This document shows, one piece after another, positions 36,918 to 46,523 of a stretch of DNA of 64,000 nucleotides (position 1 is its first letter; the number at the start of each line of letters is the position of its first letter). Below the pieces are notes generated by a model. The model was given only the letters and a program-made list of their open reading frames with translations, was not told the DNA's origin and searched no databases. A program made the position numbers and the translations under genes. This stretch comes from Novosphingobium lindaniclasticum LE124 (GTDB taxonomy: Bacteria; Pseudomonadota; Alphaproteobacteria; Sphingomonadales; Sphingomonadaceae): positions 40,883 to 104,882 of the forward strand of contig NZ_ATHL01000001.1 in the NCBI RefSeq assembly GCF_000445125.1. The letters are read 5' to 3'.

Positions 36918-37238
36918 ATGGCGTGGCTCGTCCTCGGCATTGCCGTCATCACTGAAATCGTCTGGGCGCTCAGCCTGAAATGGGCAGGCACCCAGGCGAC
37001 GGTACTCGCCTCCGCCGTGCCGATCACGCTCAGCTTCGTGAACATGGGCCTGCTCGCTCTGGCGATGCGCGGCCTGCCTGCCGGAACCGCCTATGCAGTG
37101 TGGACGGGATTGGGCGCAGTCGGCGTGGCGGTTCTCGGCGTGATCCTGTTCGGAGAGAAGCTCAACCCGGTGCAGATGGGATTCCTGGGGCTGATCATCG
37201 TCGGCGTGGTGGGAACGAAAGTGTTCGCCACCGCCTGA
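36918..37238 (+). CDS. SMR-family exporter, Gdx/SugE-like
   Basis: A 106-residue four-helix small multidrug resistance protein. The conserved Glu lies in IAVITEIVWALSLKWA. The LPAGTAYAVWTGLGAVG block is that of the SugE/Gdx branch, which exports guanidinium or some quaternary amines. A GAGAG ribosome site precedes the ATG. I searched the leader by eye for a guanidine riboswitch and saw none. Confidence 0.88.
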   Translation: MAWLVLGIAVITEIVWALSLKWAGTQATVLASAVPITLSFVNMGLLALAMRGLPAGTAYAVWTGLGAVGVAVLGVILFGEKLNPVQMGFLGLIIVGVVGTKVFATA

Positions 37239-37419
37239 CTGGCTGCATACGGCGTTTCGTTCGCCTCGTGACGCTGAGGCGGCCGATGAGCAGGTCGCCA
37301 TCGCCAAGGATAAGGCCGAGCAACGCGCCGTGCGCGCGAGCGTGTGGCGGGCCGGCGCAAATCGATGTTTTCGCGACAGAAGCCTGGTGGAGTCGCTGTA
37401 GCCGCGTCGGTCGCGCTGC

Positions 37420-37710
37420 CTAGAATACCCCGACGGCAGCTTCCGCCCAGACCAGCGCCACGACCGCTACGACGGGCCCGATCATGCCGGCACGCACGAG
37501 TGGACGTCGAGATAGCCGCCGCGCCACCTCGATAGTCGCACCCAAGGTGAAGAGGAGCATCGAAGCCATCCCGAAGTCCGCCAGATCCCAACGGACTTCG
37601 CTCGTGAACTGCATGGCGATCAAGGGCAAAAGAAGAGGCGACATCAGCGCAATCCAGAATGCGCACCGCCGAAGTGTCGAGCGGTCCGAGCACGGCTGTT
37701 CGCTAACCAT
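37420..37710 (-). CDS. Small membrane protein of unknown function
   Basis: A 96-residue protein with three predicted membrane helices (about 18-33, 46-62 and 75-95). The MQFTSEVRWDLADFGMASMLL pattern recurs in short hypothetical membrane proteins of sphingomonads, as I recall it. The ATG at 37710 is chosen so that the first helix follows a short cytoplasmic tail; the frame is open to 37752. Function unknown. Confidence 0.6.
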   Translation of the reverse strand: MVSEQPCSDRSTLRRCAFWIALMSPLLLPLIAMQFTSEVRWDLADFGMASMLLFTLGATIEVARRLSRRPLVRAGMIGPVVAVVALVWAEAAVGVF

Positions 37711-38052
37711 CTTCCAAGGCCTTCCGTTGCTTGCCCTTCCATTATGCCGCATTACGAAATCGCCGCAATAGAGCGGCCGACTGCCGGTACCGGATGTGGG
37801 TCATGATCGAGCGCTTTGGCGGGTGGTGAATAATGCCGGATCTCGCAGCCTTTCACCACCGCGACGCAATATAAGAAATGCCGATCGAAGATATGATATA
37901 TGGAGTTCGCCGGACAATCATGTTGCCGGTGGTAACATCGCTCGGCCCCGGGATGTCGGCGACTTCCTGAACGAGAGCCGGTCCTTCGGCTCAGTCGATA
38001 TCGAAATTGCCGCGCGTCCGCGGCCCCGGCCATCGACGCTCGGATTCGGCGC
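37711..38052. other. Intergenic region, no gene seen
   Basis: About 340 bases between two minus-strand genes. It contains an AT-rich patch (37870-37905, with AGATATGATATATGG) likely to be promoter DNA for the membrane-protein gene, although some 160 bases upstream of it. No coding frame with a ribosome site is seen. Confidence 0.4.
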
Positions 38053-39381
38053 TTACCCCGCCAGCCTTTGACGGGTGTAGGACACCACGCGGTTACGGCC
38101 GGATTGCTTTGCGGCATAGAGCGCGTCGTCGGCCTGCTCGATCAGCGTGGCGAGGAAGCTGGCCGGCGGAGCGTCTCGCCCGGTGCCCGAGGCTATGCCC
38201 ACGCTGACGGTCAGTGGAATGGACAGCGTGCCACTCCTGAATGCGGAGCCGGCGATGCTCCTGCGCAGGCGTTCGGCAATGGCGGTGAGTTCCGCCTCCT
38301 GTGGTGCCGCGAGTACGGCGACGAACTCTTCGCCGCCAAATCTGGCGAACAGATCTCCTTCTCGCAGCGCGGTACGGCAACGCGCCGCCACTTTCCGAAG
38401 AACCTCGTCGCCGACCGAATGCCCGTGAGTATCGTTGATCTGCTTGAAGTGATCGACATCGACCATGAGAACCGAGAACGCGCGATCTCGCGCGCCGGGC
38501 GTCTTCATGATCCGGGCGAATTCGCTCTCCAGGCTTCTGCGGTTGGCAGCTCCGGTCAAAGGATCGGTCTCGGCCATCTTCCTGAGGTTCGCGGCCATGC
38601 GCAGTTCCGCGGTAACGTCGCTGAACAGCCAGATGCGTCCGCGCTCGCCGTCGCCGTGCACGGGGTGGGTATCGACTTCATAGGTCCGTTCGCCAAGCAT
38701 CCAGTGGGTCGTGACGGAGTAGTGCACATTCGCCATATGCCCTTCGTAAAGAGCGTCCAGCTCCTTGCGATTGTCGCAGCGCTCCCTCAGCATGCGCATG
38801 GGTTCCGCAACGTCGCTGGCTTCATGGCGCCCTGGTTCGGTGCTCAGCAACCGCGCCGCACGCTCGTTGACCATGGCGCCATGGCCGTCGCCATCGAAGA
38901 CGACGATGCCGGCAGGAACGCTCTCGAGGAGGTCGTTGAACTGATCGCGGATGGCGGCTTGGCGGACTGCCTCCCGACGCCGGCCAAGGGCCGAGGCGAC
39001 GCTACCGGCAAGCAGCGGCACGTGGCGGACAAGAGGCGGTGGTGCGTCAGGCGCAGTCCAGAGGAGCAGCAGGCCGCTGTATGGGGCATGGTCGAGGCCG
39101 GCAGGCACGAACAGGACGAAGGTGGGCAAGGCAGGAAGGGCATTGATCACGGCGCTGGGCAGCCGCAATTCCGACGCGGAAACCGGCGCGGATGCCCAAG
39201 CATGCTCGAAAATCCGGCTGTTGCGGAGATTGAACGAGGACAGCGGCAGCGTTGGCGATACCGCGACTGCCGAAGCGCGGTAACCGGCGTCGACTTCCAG
39301 CGCGACGACAAGTTCGGCCTCGCAAGAGACACGGGCGAATCCACACAGTTCGTATAGCGCCTCGCTGATGCTTGCGGTCAT
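38053..39381 (-). CDS. PAS-GGDEF diguanylate cyclase
   Basis: A 442-residue cytoplasmic signalling protein. Residues 1-140 are a degenerate GAF-like region and 142-260 a PAS domain (LLESVPAGIVVFDGDGHGAMVNERAARLL). Residues 265-440 form a GGDEF domain with TDPLTGAANRR, VDHFKQINDTHGHSVGDEVL and GGEEF at 349-353. The I-site RxxD (Arg340-Asp343) precedes it at the canonical spacing. It should make cyclic di-GMP with product inhibition. Its ATG overlaps the stop of the RsbQ-like gene, so the two are co-translated. Confidence 0.9.
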   Translation of the reverse strand: MTASISEALYELCGFARVSCEAELVVALEVDAGYRASAVAVSPTLPLSSFNLRNSRIFEHAWASAPVSASELRLPSAVINALPALPTFVLFVPAGLDHAPYSGLLLLWTAPDAPPPLVRHVPLLAGSVASALGRRREAVRQAAIRDQFNDLLESVPAGIVVFDGDGHGAMVNERAARLLSTEPGRHEASDVAEPMRMLRERCDNRKELDALYEGHMANVHYSVTTHWMLGERTYEVDTHPVHGDGERGRIWLFSDVTAELRMAANLRKMAETDPLTGAANRRSLESEFARIMKTPGARDRAFSVLMVDVDHFKQINDTHGHSVGDEVLRKVAARCRTALREGDLFARFGGEEFVAVLAAPQEAELTAIAERLRRSIAGSAFRSGTLSIPLTVSVGIASGTGRDAPPASFLATLIEQADDALYAAKQSGRNRVVSYTRQRLAG

Positions 39382-40175
39382 GGCACGTCGCCTTGGAGGT
39401 GTTTGTCCAGGATCCGCATGACCGCGTCAGGCGCGGTGAGGTGCGGCAGGTGTCCGGACGCATCGATGATATCGAGCGTTGCATCCTTCATCTCGCGGGC
39501 GAGCCATGCTCCGACCTCGCGTGGTACGGCCACGTCGTTCGCGGTCTGGATGAGAGTGACCGGCACCGGAACCCGGCGCGCGGCATTGCGTACATCGGAC
39601 GTGAAGATGGTGCGAGAGGTATGCAGTGCGATGTCCGGGCGCATCTGAAAGAGACCGCGCGAAAACTCGGAGACGGCATGCGCGTCGTCCACGCCGACGA
39701 CAAGAGGCGCAAATCCGGCCGCCCAGGCTTGATAATTGGCTGCCATGCTGTCGAAGAGTGCATCGAGATCTGTCGCATCGAAGCCGCCGACATATCCCGG
39801 TTCGTTGAGGTAGCGGGGAGAAGCGCCGATCATCACGATGCGAGAGAACAAGTCGGGTCGCCCCACCGACGCAATCGCGCCGATCATCGCGCTCATGGAG
39901 TGGCCCACATACAGGCAGTCGTCAATGCCGGTCTGGTCCAGCAGGTCGATCAGGCCATCCGCATACCCGTACAGGCTATCGTACCGTTCGAAGTCGTACG
40001 TCTTGTCGCCGCCGCGGCCGCAACCGGGGAGATCGAAGGAGTAGACGTCGTATCGCTCGTCGAACCAGGGCCGCAACGCAGACCAGGCATCCTGGTCGGT
40101 GCCAAACCCGTGCGACAAGACCGCTTTGCACTTCCCGCCGCCGCTGCGGCGACCGTGCAATTCATCGAAATTCAC
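39378..40175 (-). CDS. RsbQ-like alpha/beta hydrolase
   Basis: A 265-residue alpha/beta hydrolase. The triad is Ser93 (VGHSMSAMIG), Asp214 (TANDVAVP) and His242 (SGHLPHL), closely matching the spacing in B. subtilis RsbQ (96, 219, 247). YDFERYDSLYGYADGLIDLL, RPDLFSRIVMIGASPRYLN and GYVGGFDATDLDAL also match RsbQ. RsbQ works with the PAS domain of the phosphatase RsbP in energy-stress signalling. Here the overlapping partner is a PAS-GGDEF protein, suggesting that the hydrolase supplies a ligand to the PAS domain. Confidence 0.88.
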   Translation of the reverse strand: MNFDELHGRRSGGGKCKAVLSHGFGTDQDAWSALRPWFDERYDVYSFDLPGCGRGGDKTYDFERYDSLYGYADGLIDLLDQTGIDDCLYVGHSMSAMIGAIASVGRPDLFSRIVMIGASPRYLNEPGYVGGFDATDLDALFDSMAANYQAWAAGFAPLVVGVDDAHAVSEFSRGLFQMRPDIALHTSRTIFTSDVRNAARRVPVPVTLIQTANDVAVPREVGAWLAREMKDATLDIIDASGHLPHLTAPDAVMRILDKHLQGDVP

Positions 40176-40586
40176 TGTTCAATCAACCTCAAAGCGATGA
40201 CGTACTTTCACCTATGTAGATAATCTGTGCGAAAGAACACGCAACACAATGGGCGTGGCGAAGGGATGCGCCGGGTTGCACCTTCTCACTGGCAAGCCGA
40301 AGGACAGGCTGAGCAGCTTGTACGTTCCGGGGAGACGCAGCGGGGCGCGGGCAATATTCAGCAACAATCATGAAGCTCGTTCATGAGAGTATTCGGTTCA
40401 GCGCATTTTTCTATCCATCCAAGGATGGTTAGGGGCTGAACTATTCCAGCAGGATTTCCCGTTCGTTTCCGTCGCCCCTGCGACGGAGGGTAGCAGCGGC
40501 GGAAAAGCCGATCAGACCAAGAGCCGGAGAGGAATTCGCCTGTCCAGCACGCATGCCTGCGTGCCGGGTGGCCTATGGAGTTCTCG
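40176..40586. other. Divergent intergenic region before the RND operon
   Basis: About 410 bases separate the RsbQ-like gene from the RND permease. Two TCATGA hexamers (40368-40373 and 40381-40386), each self-palindromic and seven bases apart, could be an operator. No regulator gene adjoins the efflux operon. No coding frame is supported. Confidence 0.35.
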
Positions 40587-43500
40587 ATGTTAGGTATCGT
40601 CAAGACCGCGCTGCACCGACCACTGACGTTCATCGTCATGGCCATCATCATCGCCATCGGCGGGTTGCTGGCGGCGTTCCGCACGCCGGTCGATATCTTT
40701 CCCGAGATCAAGGTCCCGGTCATCGCCGTGGCCTGGACCTACACCGGCCTTGCGCCGCAGGACATGACCGACCGCATCGTCACGCCTTACGAGCGCGTGC
40801 TGACCACCACGGTCAATGATATCGAACACATCGAAAGCCAGTCGCTCCAGGGCACCGGCATCGTCAAGATCTACTTCCAGCCGGGCGCCGACATCCGCAC
40901 CGCCACCGCGCAGGTGACCTCGGTGTCGCAGACGGTGCTGCGCCAGATGCCGCCGGGCATCACCCCGCCGCTGATCCTGAACTACAGCGCCTCCACCGTG
41001 CCGATCCTCCAGCTCGCGTTGTCGGGAGACGGCATGACCGAGCAGCAGCTGTTCGACATCGGCCAGAACCAGATCCGCACCGGGCTCGTCACCATTCCAG
41101 GGCTTGCCATGCCGTTCCCGTCGGGCGGCCGCCAGCGCCAGGTCCAGATCGACCTCGATCCGCAGGCGCTCCAGTCCAAGGGCCTCTCGGCCGTGGACGT
41201 GGGCAACGCCATCGCCTCGCAGAACCAGATCAATCCCGCCGGCTTCGTGAAGATCGGCGCCACCCAGTATTCGGTGCGCCTGAACAATACGCCGGATTCG
41301 ATCGCGGCCCTGAACGACCTGCCGGTGAAGGTGGTCAACGGCGCCACCATATACATGCGCGACGTGGCCTATGTCCGGGACGGCAGCGCCCAGCAGCAGA
41401 ACGTGGTCCACGTCGAGGGCCGCCGCTCGGCCCTCCTGACCGTGCTCAAGAACGGCGCGACGTCGACGCTTTCCATCGTCGAGGGTGTCAAATCTACTCT
41501 GCCGAAGATCGCCGAGACCCTGCCGGCCAGCCTCAAGATCCTGCCGGTGGGCGACCAGTCGCTCTTCGTGAAGGCCGCGGTCAACGGCGTGATCCACGAA
41601 GGCGCGATCGCCGCCGCGCTCACCTCGCTGATGATCCTGCTGTTCCTGGGGTCCTGGCGCTCCACCGTCATCATCGCGCTGTCGATCCCGCTGGCAGTGC
41701 TGGCGGCGATCGCCATGCTCGCGATCTTCGGGCAGACCCTCAACGTGATGACTCTGGGCGGTCTGGCACTTGCCGTCGGCATTCTCGTCGACGACGCGAC
41801 GGTGACGATCGAGAACATCAACTGGCACCTCGAGCAGGGCAAGGGCGTCATGGCGGCGATCCTCGACGGCGCTGCCCAGATCGTGACGCCGGCCTTCGTC
41901 TCGCTGCTCTGCATCTGCATCGTCTTCGTGCCGATGTTCTTCCTGCCGGGCGTGGCGGGCTATCTGTTCGTGCCGATGGCGCTTTCTGTGGTCTTCGCGA
42001 TGATCGCCTCCTTCGTCCTGTCGCGTACCCTGGTGCCGACGCTGGCGATGTACCTGCTCAAGCCGCACGCCGCCCAGGGCGAGAACCCCCACAACGCCGG
42101 AGGCCCGGAATCGCGCAATCCCTTCGTACGTTTCCAGCGCGGCTTCGAAGCGCGCTTCGAGAAGCTGCGCGACGGCTACCTGGGAATCCTTCACCGCGCT
42201 CTGCAAGGCCAGAAGGCATTCATGCTGGGCTTCCTGGCGATCGTCGTGATCTCGTTCGGGCTGATGCCCTTCCTGGGCAGCAACTTCTTCCCGACCGTCG
42301 ATTCCGGGCAGATCGCGATGCATGTCCGCGTCCCGGTCGGCACCCGTATCGACGAGACGGCGCTACGCTTCGAGCGGATCGGCGCGGAAGTGCGCAAGAT
42401 CGTTCCGGCGGCCGAGGTTGCCTCGATCACCGACAACATCGGTCTGCCGGTCAGCTCCATCAATACCGTCTACAACAACAGCGGCACCATCGGTCCGCAG
42501 GACGGCGACATGCTGATCACCCTGAACAAGGGGCATGCACCGACCGACGGCTATGTCGAGACCTTGCGGCGCGAACTGCCGCGCCGGTTCCCCGGCACGC
42601 AGTTCTCGTTCCTCCCGGCGGACATCACCAGCCAGATCCTGAACTTCGGCGCGCCCTCGCCGATCGACGTCCAGATCGCCGGCAAGGACCTTGCCGCCTC
42701 GCGCGTCTATGCCCAGAAGCTGATGGCGAAGATGGCGCGTATCCCCGGTCTCGCCGACATGCGCCTGCAACAGCCGGCCAATTCGCCGCAGCTCGACGTT
42801 GACGTCGATCGCGCCCGCGCGGGTCAGTATGGCCTCACCGAACGCGATGTGACGACCAGCCTCGGCAACTCGCTGGCAGGGACTTCGCAGACGGCCCCGG
42901 TGTTCTTTGTGAACCCCGACAACGGCGTGCAATACGCGGTGGTCGCGCAGGCGCCCGAATATGCCGTGGATTCGATAACCAAGCTGTCCAACCTGCCGGT
43001 TTCCGGGGCCGCTGCCGGAACGCGCCCGCAGCCGCTGGGCGCGCTGGCGACCGTGAGCCGCTCGACCACGGCCCCGGTCGTGTCGCACTACAACATCGCC
43101 CCCGTCATCGACATCTACGGCACCCCGCAAGGCCGCGATCTCGGCGCCGTGGCTGGTGACGTGCAAAAGGCGATCGACGAACTCAAGGCCGAGGCGCCGA
43201 AGGGTTCGACGATCACCATTCGCGGTCAGTACCAGACGATGAACACCGCCTTCTCCGGCCTCGGCTGGGGCCTGCTGGCGGCGGTCGTGCTGATCTACCT
43301 GCTGATCGTGGTCAACTTCCAGTCCTGGCTCGATCCCTTCGTGATCATCACCGCGCTTCCGGCGGCACTCGCGGGCATCGTCTGGATGCTCTTCGCGACG
43401 GGAACGACACTCTCCGTCCCAGCGCTGACGGGTGCGATCATGTGCATGGGCGTCGCCACCGCCAACTCGATCCTCGTCGTCAGCTTCGCGCGCGAGAAGC

Positions 43501-43784
43501 TCGCCGAACTGGGCGATCCGGTAAAGGCAGCCATGGCGGCGGGCCTCGTCCGCTTCCGCCCGGTGCTGATGACGGCGCTGGCGATGATCATCGGCATGGG
43601 GCCTATGGCGCTCGGCCTGGGCGAGGGCGGCGAGCAGAACGCCCCGCTTGGCCGGGCCGTGGTCGGCGGCCTGATCTGCGCCACGATCGCAACCCTTCTT
43701 TTCGTTCCCACCGTCTTCGCCTTCGTCCACGGCCGCCGCCGCGACAAGGCCGTTCCCATGGAAGTGCAGGCCGCCCATGCTTGA
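40587..43784 (+). CDS. RND efflux pump inner-membrane permease
   Basis: A 1065-residue AcrB-type permease with twelve helices and two large periplasmic loops. It has the N-terminal RPLTFIVMAIIIAIGG helix with FRTPVDIFPEI, and the proton-relay Asp pair in GILVDDATVTIENI of helix 4. The second half repeats the fold (GSNFFPTVDSGQIAMHV to FVPTVFAFVHGRR). The ATG at 40587 is likely; one at 40575 is in frame. It overlaps the adaptor gene by eight bases. The order permease-adaptor-outer membrane factor is unusual but seen in related operons. The substrate is unknown. Confidence 0.92.
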   Translation: MLGIVKTALHRPLTFIVMAIIIAIGGLLAAFRTPVDIFPEIKVPVIAVAWTYTGLAPQDMTDRIVTPYERVLTTTVNDIEHIESQSLQGTGIVKIYFQPGADIRTATAQVTSVSQTVLRQMPPGITPPLILNYSASTVPILQLALSGDGMTEQQLFDIGQNQIRTGLVTIPGLAMPFPSGGRQRQVQIDLDPQALQSKGLSAVDVGNAIASQNQINPAGFVKIGATQYSVRLNNTPDSIAALNDLPVKVVNGATIYMRDVAYVRDGSAQQQNVVHVEGRRSALLTVLKNGATSTLSIVEGVKSTLPKIAETLPASLKILPVGDQSLFVKAAVNGVIHEGAIAAALTSLMILLFLGSWRSTVIIALSIPLAVLAAIAMLAIFGQTLNVMTLGGLALAVGILVDDATVTIENINWHLEQGKGVMAAILDGAAQIVTPAFVSLLCICIVFVPMFFLPGVAGYLFVPMALSVVFAMIASFVLSRTLVPTLAMYLLKPHAAQGENPHNAGGPESRNPFVRFQRGFEARFEKLRDGYLGILHRALQGQKAFMLGFLAIVVISFGLMPFLGSNFFPTVDSGQIAMHVRVPVGTRIDETALRFERIGAEVRKIVPAAEVASITDNIGLPVSSINTVYNNSGTIGPQDGDMLITLNKGHAPTDGYVETLRRELPRRFPGTQFSFLPADITSQILNFGAPSPIDVQIAGKDLAASRVYAQKLMAKMARIPGLADMRLQQPANSPQLDVDVDRARAGQYGLTERDVTTSLGNSLAGTSQTAPVFFVNPDNGVQYAVVAQAPEYAVDSITKLSNLPVSGAAAGTRPQPLGALATVSRSTTAPVVSHYNIAPVIDIYGTPQGRDLGAVAGDVQKAIDELKAEAPKGSTITIRGQYQTMNTAFSGLGWGLLAAVVLIYLLIVVNFQSWLDPFVIITALPAALAGIVWMLFATGTTLSVPALTGAIMCMGVATANSILVVSFAREKLAELGDPVKAAMAAGLVRFRPVLMTALAMIIGMGPMALGLGEGGEQNAPLGRAVVGGLICATIATLLFVPTVFAFVHGRRRDKAVPMEVQAAHA

Positions 43785-44985
43785 TTCGACCTCTGACACC
43801 GCCTTGAAGCCGACCGGACCCGAGACGCGCACGCTCAGGCGTGTCGGTATCGGCGCCGCCGTTATCGCTCTCGCCGTCGTCGGCGCCGGGATCGCCAGCC
43901 GACTCAGCGCCACGCGCGATCTGGAAGTCGCCGCGGCGGAGAGCGCCATTCCGACCGTGGCGGTCGTAAGCCCGACCGGCGCCGCGGACGCTGGCGGCCT
44001 GGCGCTGCCGGGCACGGCGCAGGCCTTCAACAGTGCAGCGATCTACGCCCGCACCAACGGCTATGTTCGCAGCTGGCAGGCCGACATCGGCGACCGGGTG
44101 GCCGCCGGGCAGACGCTTGCCGTGCTCGACGCGCCGGAGGTGGACCAGCAACTCGCGCAGGCCAAGGCGGACTACCAGACGGCGCTCGCCAACCAGCGCC
44201 TGGCGGCCACGACGGCGAAGCGGTGGAGCGCCATGCTCAAGCAGGATGCCGTCTCGCAGCAGGAAGTGGACGAGAAGGCAGGCGATCTCGCCGCGAAGAC
44301 CGCCCTGGCCAACGCCGCCCTTGCCAGCGTTCGCGAGCTTCAGGCGACGCGCGGCTTCACGCGGCTTTCCGCGCCGTTTGCCGGTGTGGTGACCAGCCGG
44401 TCCGCGCAGATCGGCGCGCTGGTGGTAGCGGGCAATGCCGCCGCGCAGCCGCTCTTCACCGTTTCCGACGTGCACCGCATGCGCGTCTATGTACGCGTGC
44501 CGCAGATCTATTCGGCGCAAGTCAAGCAGGGTGTCAGTGTGAGCCTGACCCTGCCGGAATTTCCCGGCCGCACTTTCCCCGGCACCGTCACGCGCAGCGC
44601 CGGCGCGGTCGATGCCCAGTCCGGTGCGGTCCTCGTCGAGGTCCAGGCAGACAACGGCGAAGGCGCGCTGAAGCCGGGCGCTTTCGTGGAAGCCCACTTC
44701 GACGTGGCAGGCGGGGTGCAGGGGCTGACGCTGCCGGGCAGCACGATCCTCTATACGGAACAAGGCCCGAGCGTGGCCGTGGTCGGCGCCGGTGACCGCG
44801 TCACCGTCCGCCCGGTGACCATCGCGCGCGATCTCGGCAAGACGGTGATCGTCTCCGTCGGCGTCAAGCCGGGCGACCGGGTGGTGGACAGCCCGCCGGA
44901 CTCGATGCGCAGCGGCGACCATGTGAAGATCCAGAAGCCGGTTGCCCCCAATGGATCTGCGAAGGGTGCCGCTCATGGTGGCTAG
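43777..44985 (+). CDS. RND efflux periplasmic adaptor subunit
   Basis: A 402-residue membrane-fusion protein bridging the permease and outer membrane factor. One N-terminal membrane anchor (about 22-42) is followed by a biotinyl-lipoyl-like half (TNGYVRSWQADIGDRVAAGQTLAVLDAPEVDQQLAQAKADY), a short coiled-coil hairpin with FTRLSAPFAGVVTSRSAQIG, a beta-barrel and a membrane-proximal domain. The start overlaps the permease stop and the stop overlaps the next gene, so all three are one unit. Confidence 0.92.
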   Translation: MLDSTSDTALKPTGPETRTLRRVGIGAAVIALAVVGAGIASRLSATRDLEVAAAESAIPTVAVVSPTGAADAGGLALPGTAQAFNSAAIYARTNGYVRSWQADIGDRVAAGQTLAVLDAPEVDQQLAQAKADYQTALANQRLAATTAKRWSAMLKQDAVSQQEVDEKAGDLAAKTALANAALASVRELQATRGFTRLSAPFAGVVTSRSAQIGALVVAGNAAAQPLFTVSDVHRMRVYVRVPQIYSAQVKQGVSVSLTLPEFPGRTFPGTVTRSAGAVDAQSGAVLVEVQADNGEGALKPGAFVEAHFDVAGGVQGLTLPGSTILYTEQGPSVAVVGAGDRVTVRPVTIARDLGKTVIVSVGVKPGDRVVDSPPDSMRSGDHVKIQKPVAPNGSAKGAAHGG

Positions 44986-46378
44986 GTTCCGCGCCGCCGC
45001 TGCGCTGCTGCTTGCCGGATGTTCGATCGCCGGGTGCTCGATGGCGCCCGACTATCACGCTCCCCAGACCTCCGCGCCGCCCGCCTTTCGCGAAGTCGAG
45101 GGCTGGGCGCAGGCCGCGCCGCGCGATGCCGAGGCGCGCGGCGACTGGTGGACGATGTTCGCAGACCCGACGCTCGACGACCTGGAAAGACGCGCCGAAA
45201 GCGCCAGTCCGACGCTGACTGCGGCGCTCGCGCGCTACGACCAGGCGCGCGCTGCGGCCGGTGTCGCCGCTTCCGATCTCTATCCGACCGTCGGCGTCAG
45301 CGGAGAAGCCTCCCGTAGCCGGGTTTCGGCCGGACGCCCGCTTTCGACCGGCACGGCGCGGACTTACGACAACTATGTCGCCGGAGGCAGCCTGTCCTAT
45401 GAGATCGACCTCTGGGGCAGAGTGCGCAACTCGGTGAAAGCGGCCAATGCCGAAGCGACCGCCTCCAGCGGCGATCTCGCTTCCGCGCGCCTCAGCCTGC
45501 AGGCCTCGGTGGCGGATGCCTACTTGCGCCTGCGCGGTCTCGACGTGCAGGCCGATCTGCTGAACCGTTCGGTGGCGGCGTTCGAACGGGCGCTCAAGCT
45601 GACCGACACACGGCACTCGGGCGGCATTGCGTCCGGCATCGACGTAAACCGCGCGCGCACGGTGCTGGGCAATGCCAGGGCGCAAGTCTCCGCCGTCGCC
45701 AATGAACGCGCGGCAACCGAGCACGAGATCGCGGCCTTGATCGGCGTCCTGCCGTCCGAGTTCTCGCTGCCCGTGCGCGCCCAGCCGCTCGACGTGCCGG
45801 ATGTCGCCGTGGGCGTCCCTTCGGAGCTGCTCCAGCGCCGCCCCGACATCGCCGCGGCCGAGCGCCGGGTCTTTGCCGCCAATGCCCGCATCGGCGTCGC
45901 GAAGGCGGCGTGGTTCCCGTCCGTGGGGCTGGGCGGCTCGGGAGGGTGGCAGGCCACGCACGGCGATCTGCTGAAGACGCCCAACACTTTCTGGTCGCTC
46001 GGCCCGGTATCCGCGCTGTTGACGCTGTTCGACGGCGGTGCCCGCAAGTCGCAGGTGAAGCTATCGCGCGCGGAGTACGAGGAAGTGGCGGCGAACTATC
46101 GCTCCACCGTCCTGTCCGCCTTCCAGGACGTGGAAGATGCGATCGCCGCCATGCGCCACCTGGAAGCGCAGGCACAGGCGCAAGGCGATGCCGCGCAGGC
46201 CGCGCAGCGCACCAGCGAGATCGCGCTCTCGCGCTATCGGGACGGTGCCGCCGACTACCTCGAAGTGGTGACGGCCCAGACCGACGCGCTCGAAGCGCAG
46301 CGTTCGTGGATCGGCGTGCAGACCTCGCGCATGCGGGCCAACGTCGCTTACGTCCGCGCCATGGGCGGCACGAGCTAG
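44975..46378 (+). CDS. NodT-family outer membrane efflux lipoprotein
   Basis: A 467-residue TolC-like channel protein. The lipobox lies in LLLAGCSIAGCS, and APDYHAP follows as in NodT/OprM proteins. Two OEP repeats follow (SASPTLTAALARYDQARAAAGVAASDLYPTV and DIAAAERRVFAANARIGVAKAAWFPSVGL). I chose the ATG at 44975, preceded by GAAGGGT; earlier in-frame starts at 44942 and 44951 are possible. The gene completes the tripartite efflux operon. Confidence 0.9.
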   Translation: MVARFRAAAALLLAGCSIAGCSMAPDYHAPQTSAPPAFREVEGWAQAAPRDAEARGDWWTMFADPTLDDLERRAESASPTLTAALARYDQARAAAGVAASDLYPTVGVSGEASRSRVSAGRPLSTGTARTYDNYVAGGSLSYEIDLWGRVRNSVKAANAEATASSGDLASARLSLQASVADAYLRLRGLDVQADLLNRSVAAFERALKLTDTRHSGGIASGIDVNRARTVLGNARAQVSAVANERAATEHEIAALIGVLPSEFSLPVRAQPLDVPDVAVGVPSELLQRRPDIAAAERRVFAANARIGVAKAAWFPSVGLGGSGGWQATHGDLLKTPNTFWSLGPVSALLTLFDGGARKSQVKLSRAEYEEVAANYRSTVLSAFQDVEDAIAAMRHLEAQAQAQGDAAQAAQRTSEIALSRYRDGAADYLEVVTAQTDALEAQRSWIGVQTSRMRANVAYVRAMGGTS

Positions 46379-46454
46379 TTCGGCACGCTCAGGCGATTGC
46401 GGAACCAGGTTCGGCGATCCGGGAGATGACGTCGGCCCGTTTTCGATCAAAACA

Positions 46455-46470
46455 ATATACGATATATAAT
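46455..46470. promoter_or_regulatory. TATACGATAT operator before the FadR-type regulator
   Basis: ATATACGATATATAAT lies 69 bases before the first in-frame ATG of the regulator. It shares TATACGATAT with the sites at 8714 and 47350 and overlaps a likely -10 element (TATAAT, 46465-46470). Autoregulation is the simplest reading. Confidence 0.6.
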
Positions 46471-46523
46471 CCGTTCATTTTTGGACTAGGCAGATCGACG
46501 CCGATCTTTCAGACCCGAAGCAA

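Noticed and set aside
37890..37905. ATATGATATATGG as a further regulator site
   Set aside because: It matches the core in too few positions, and no sugar gene is downstream.
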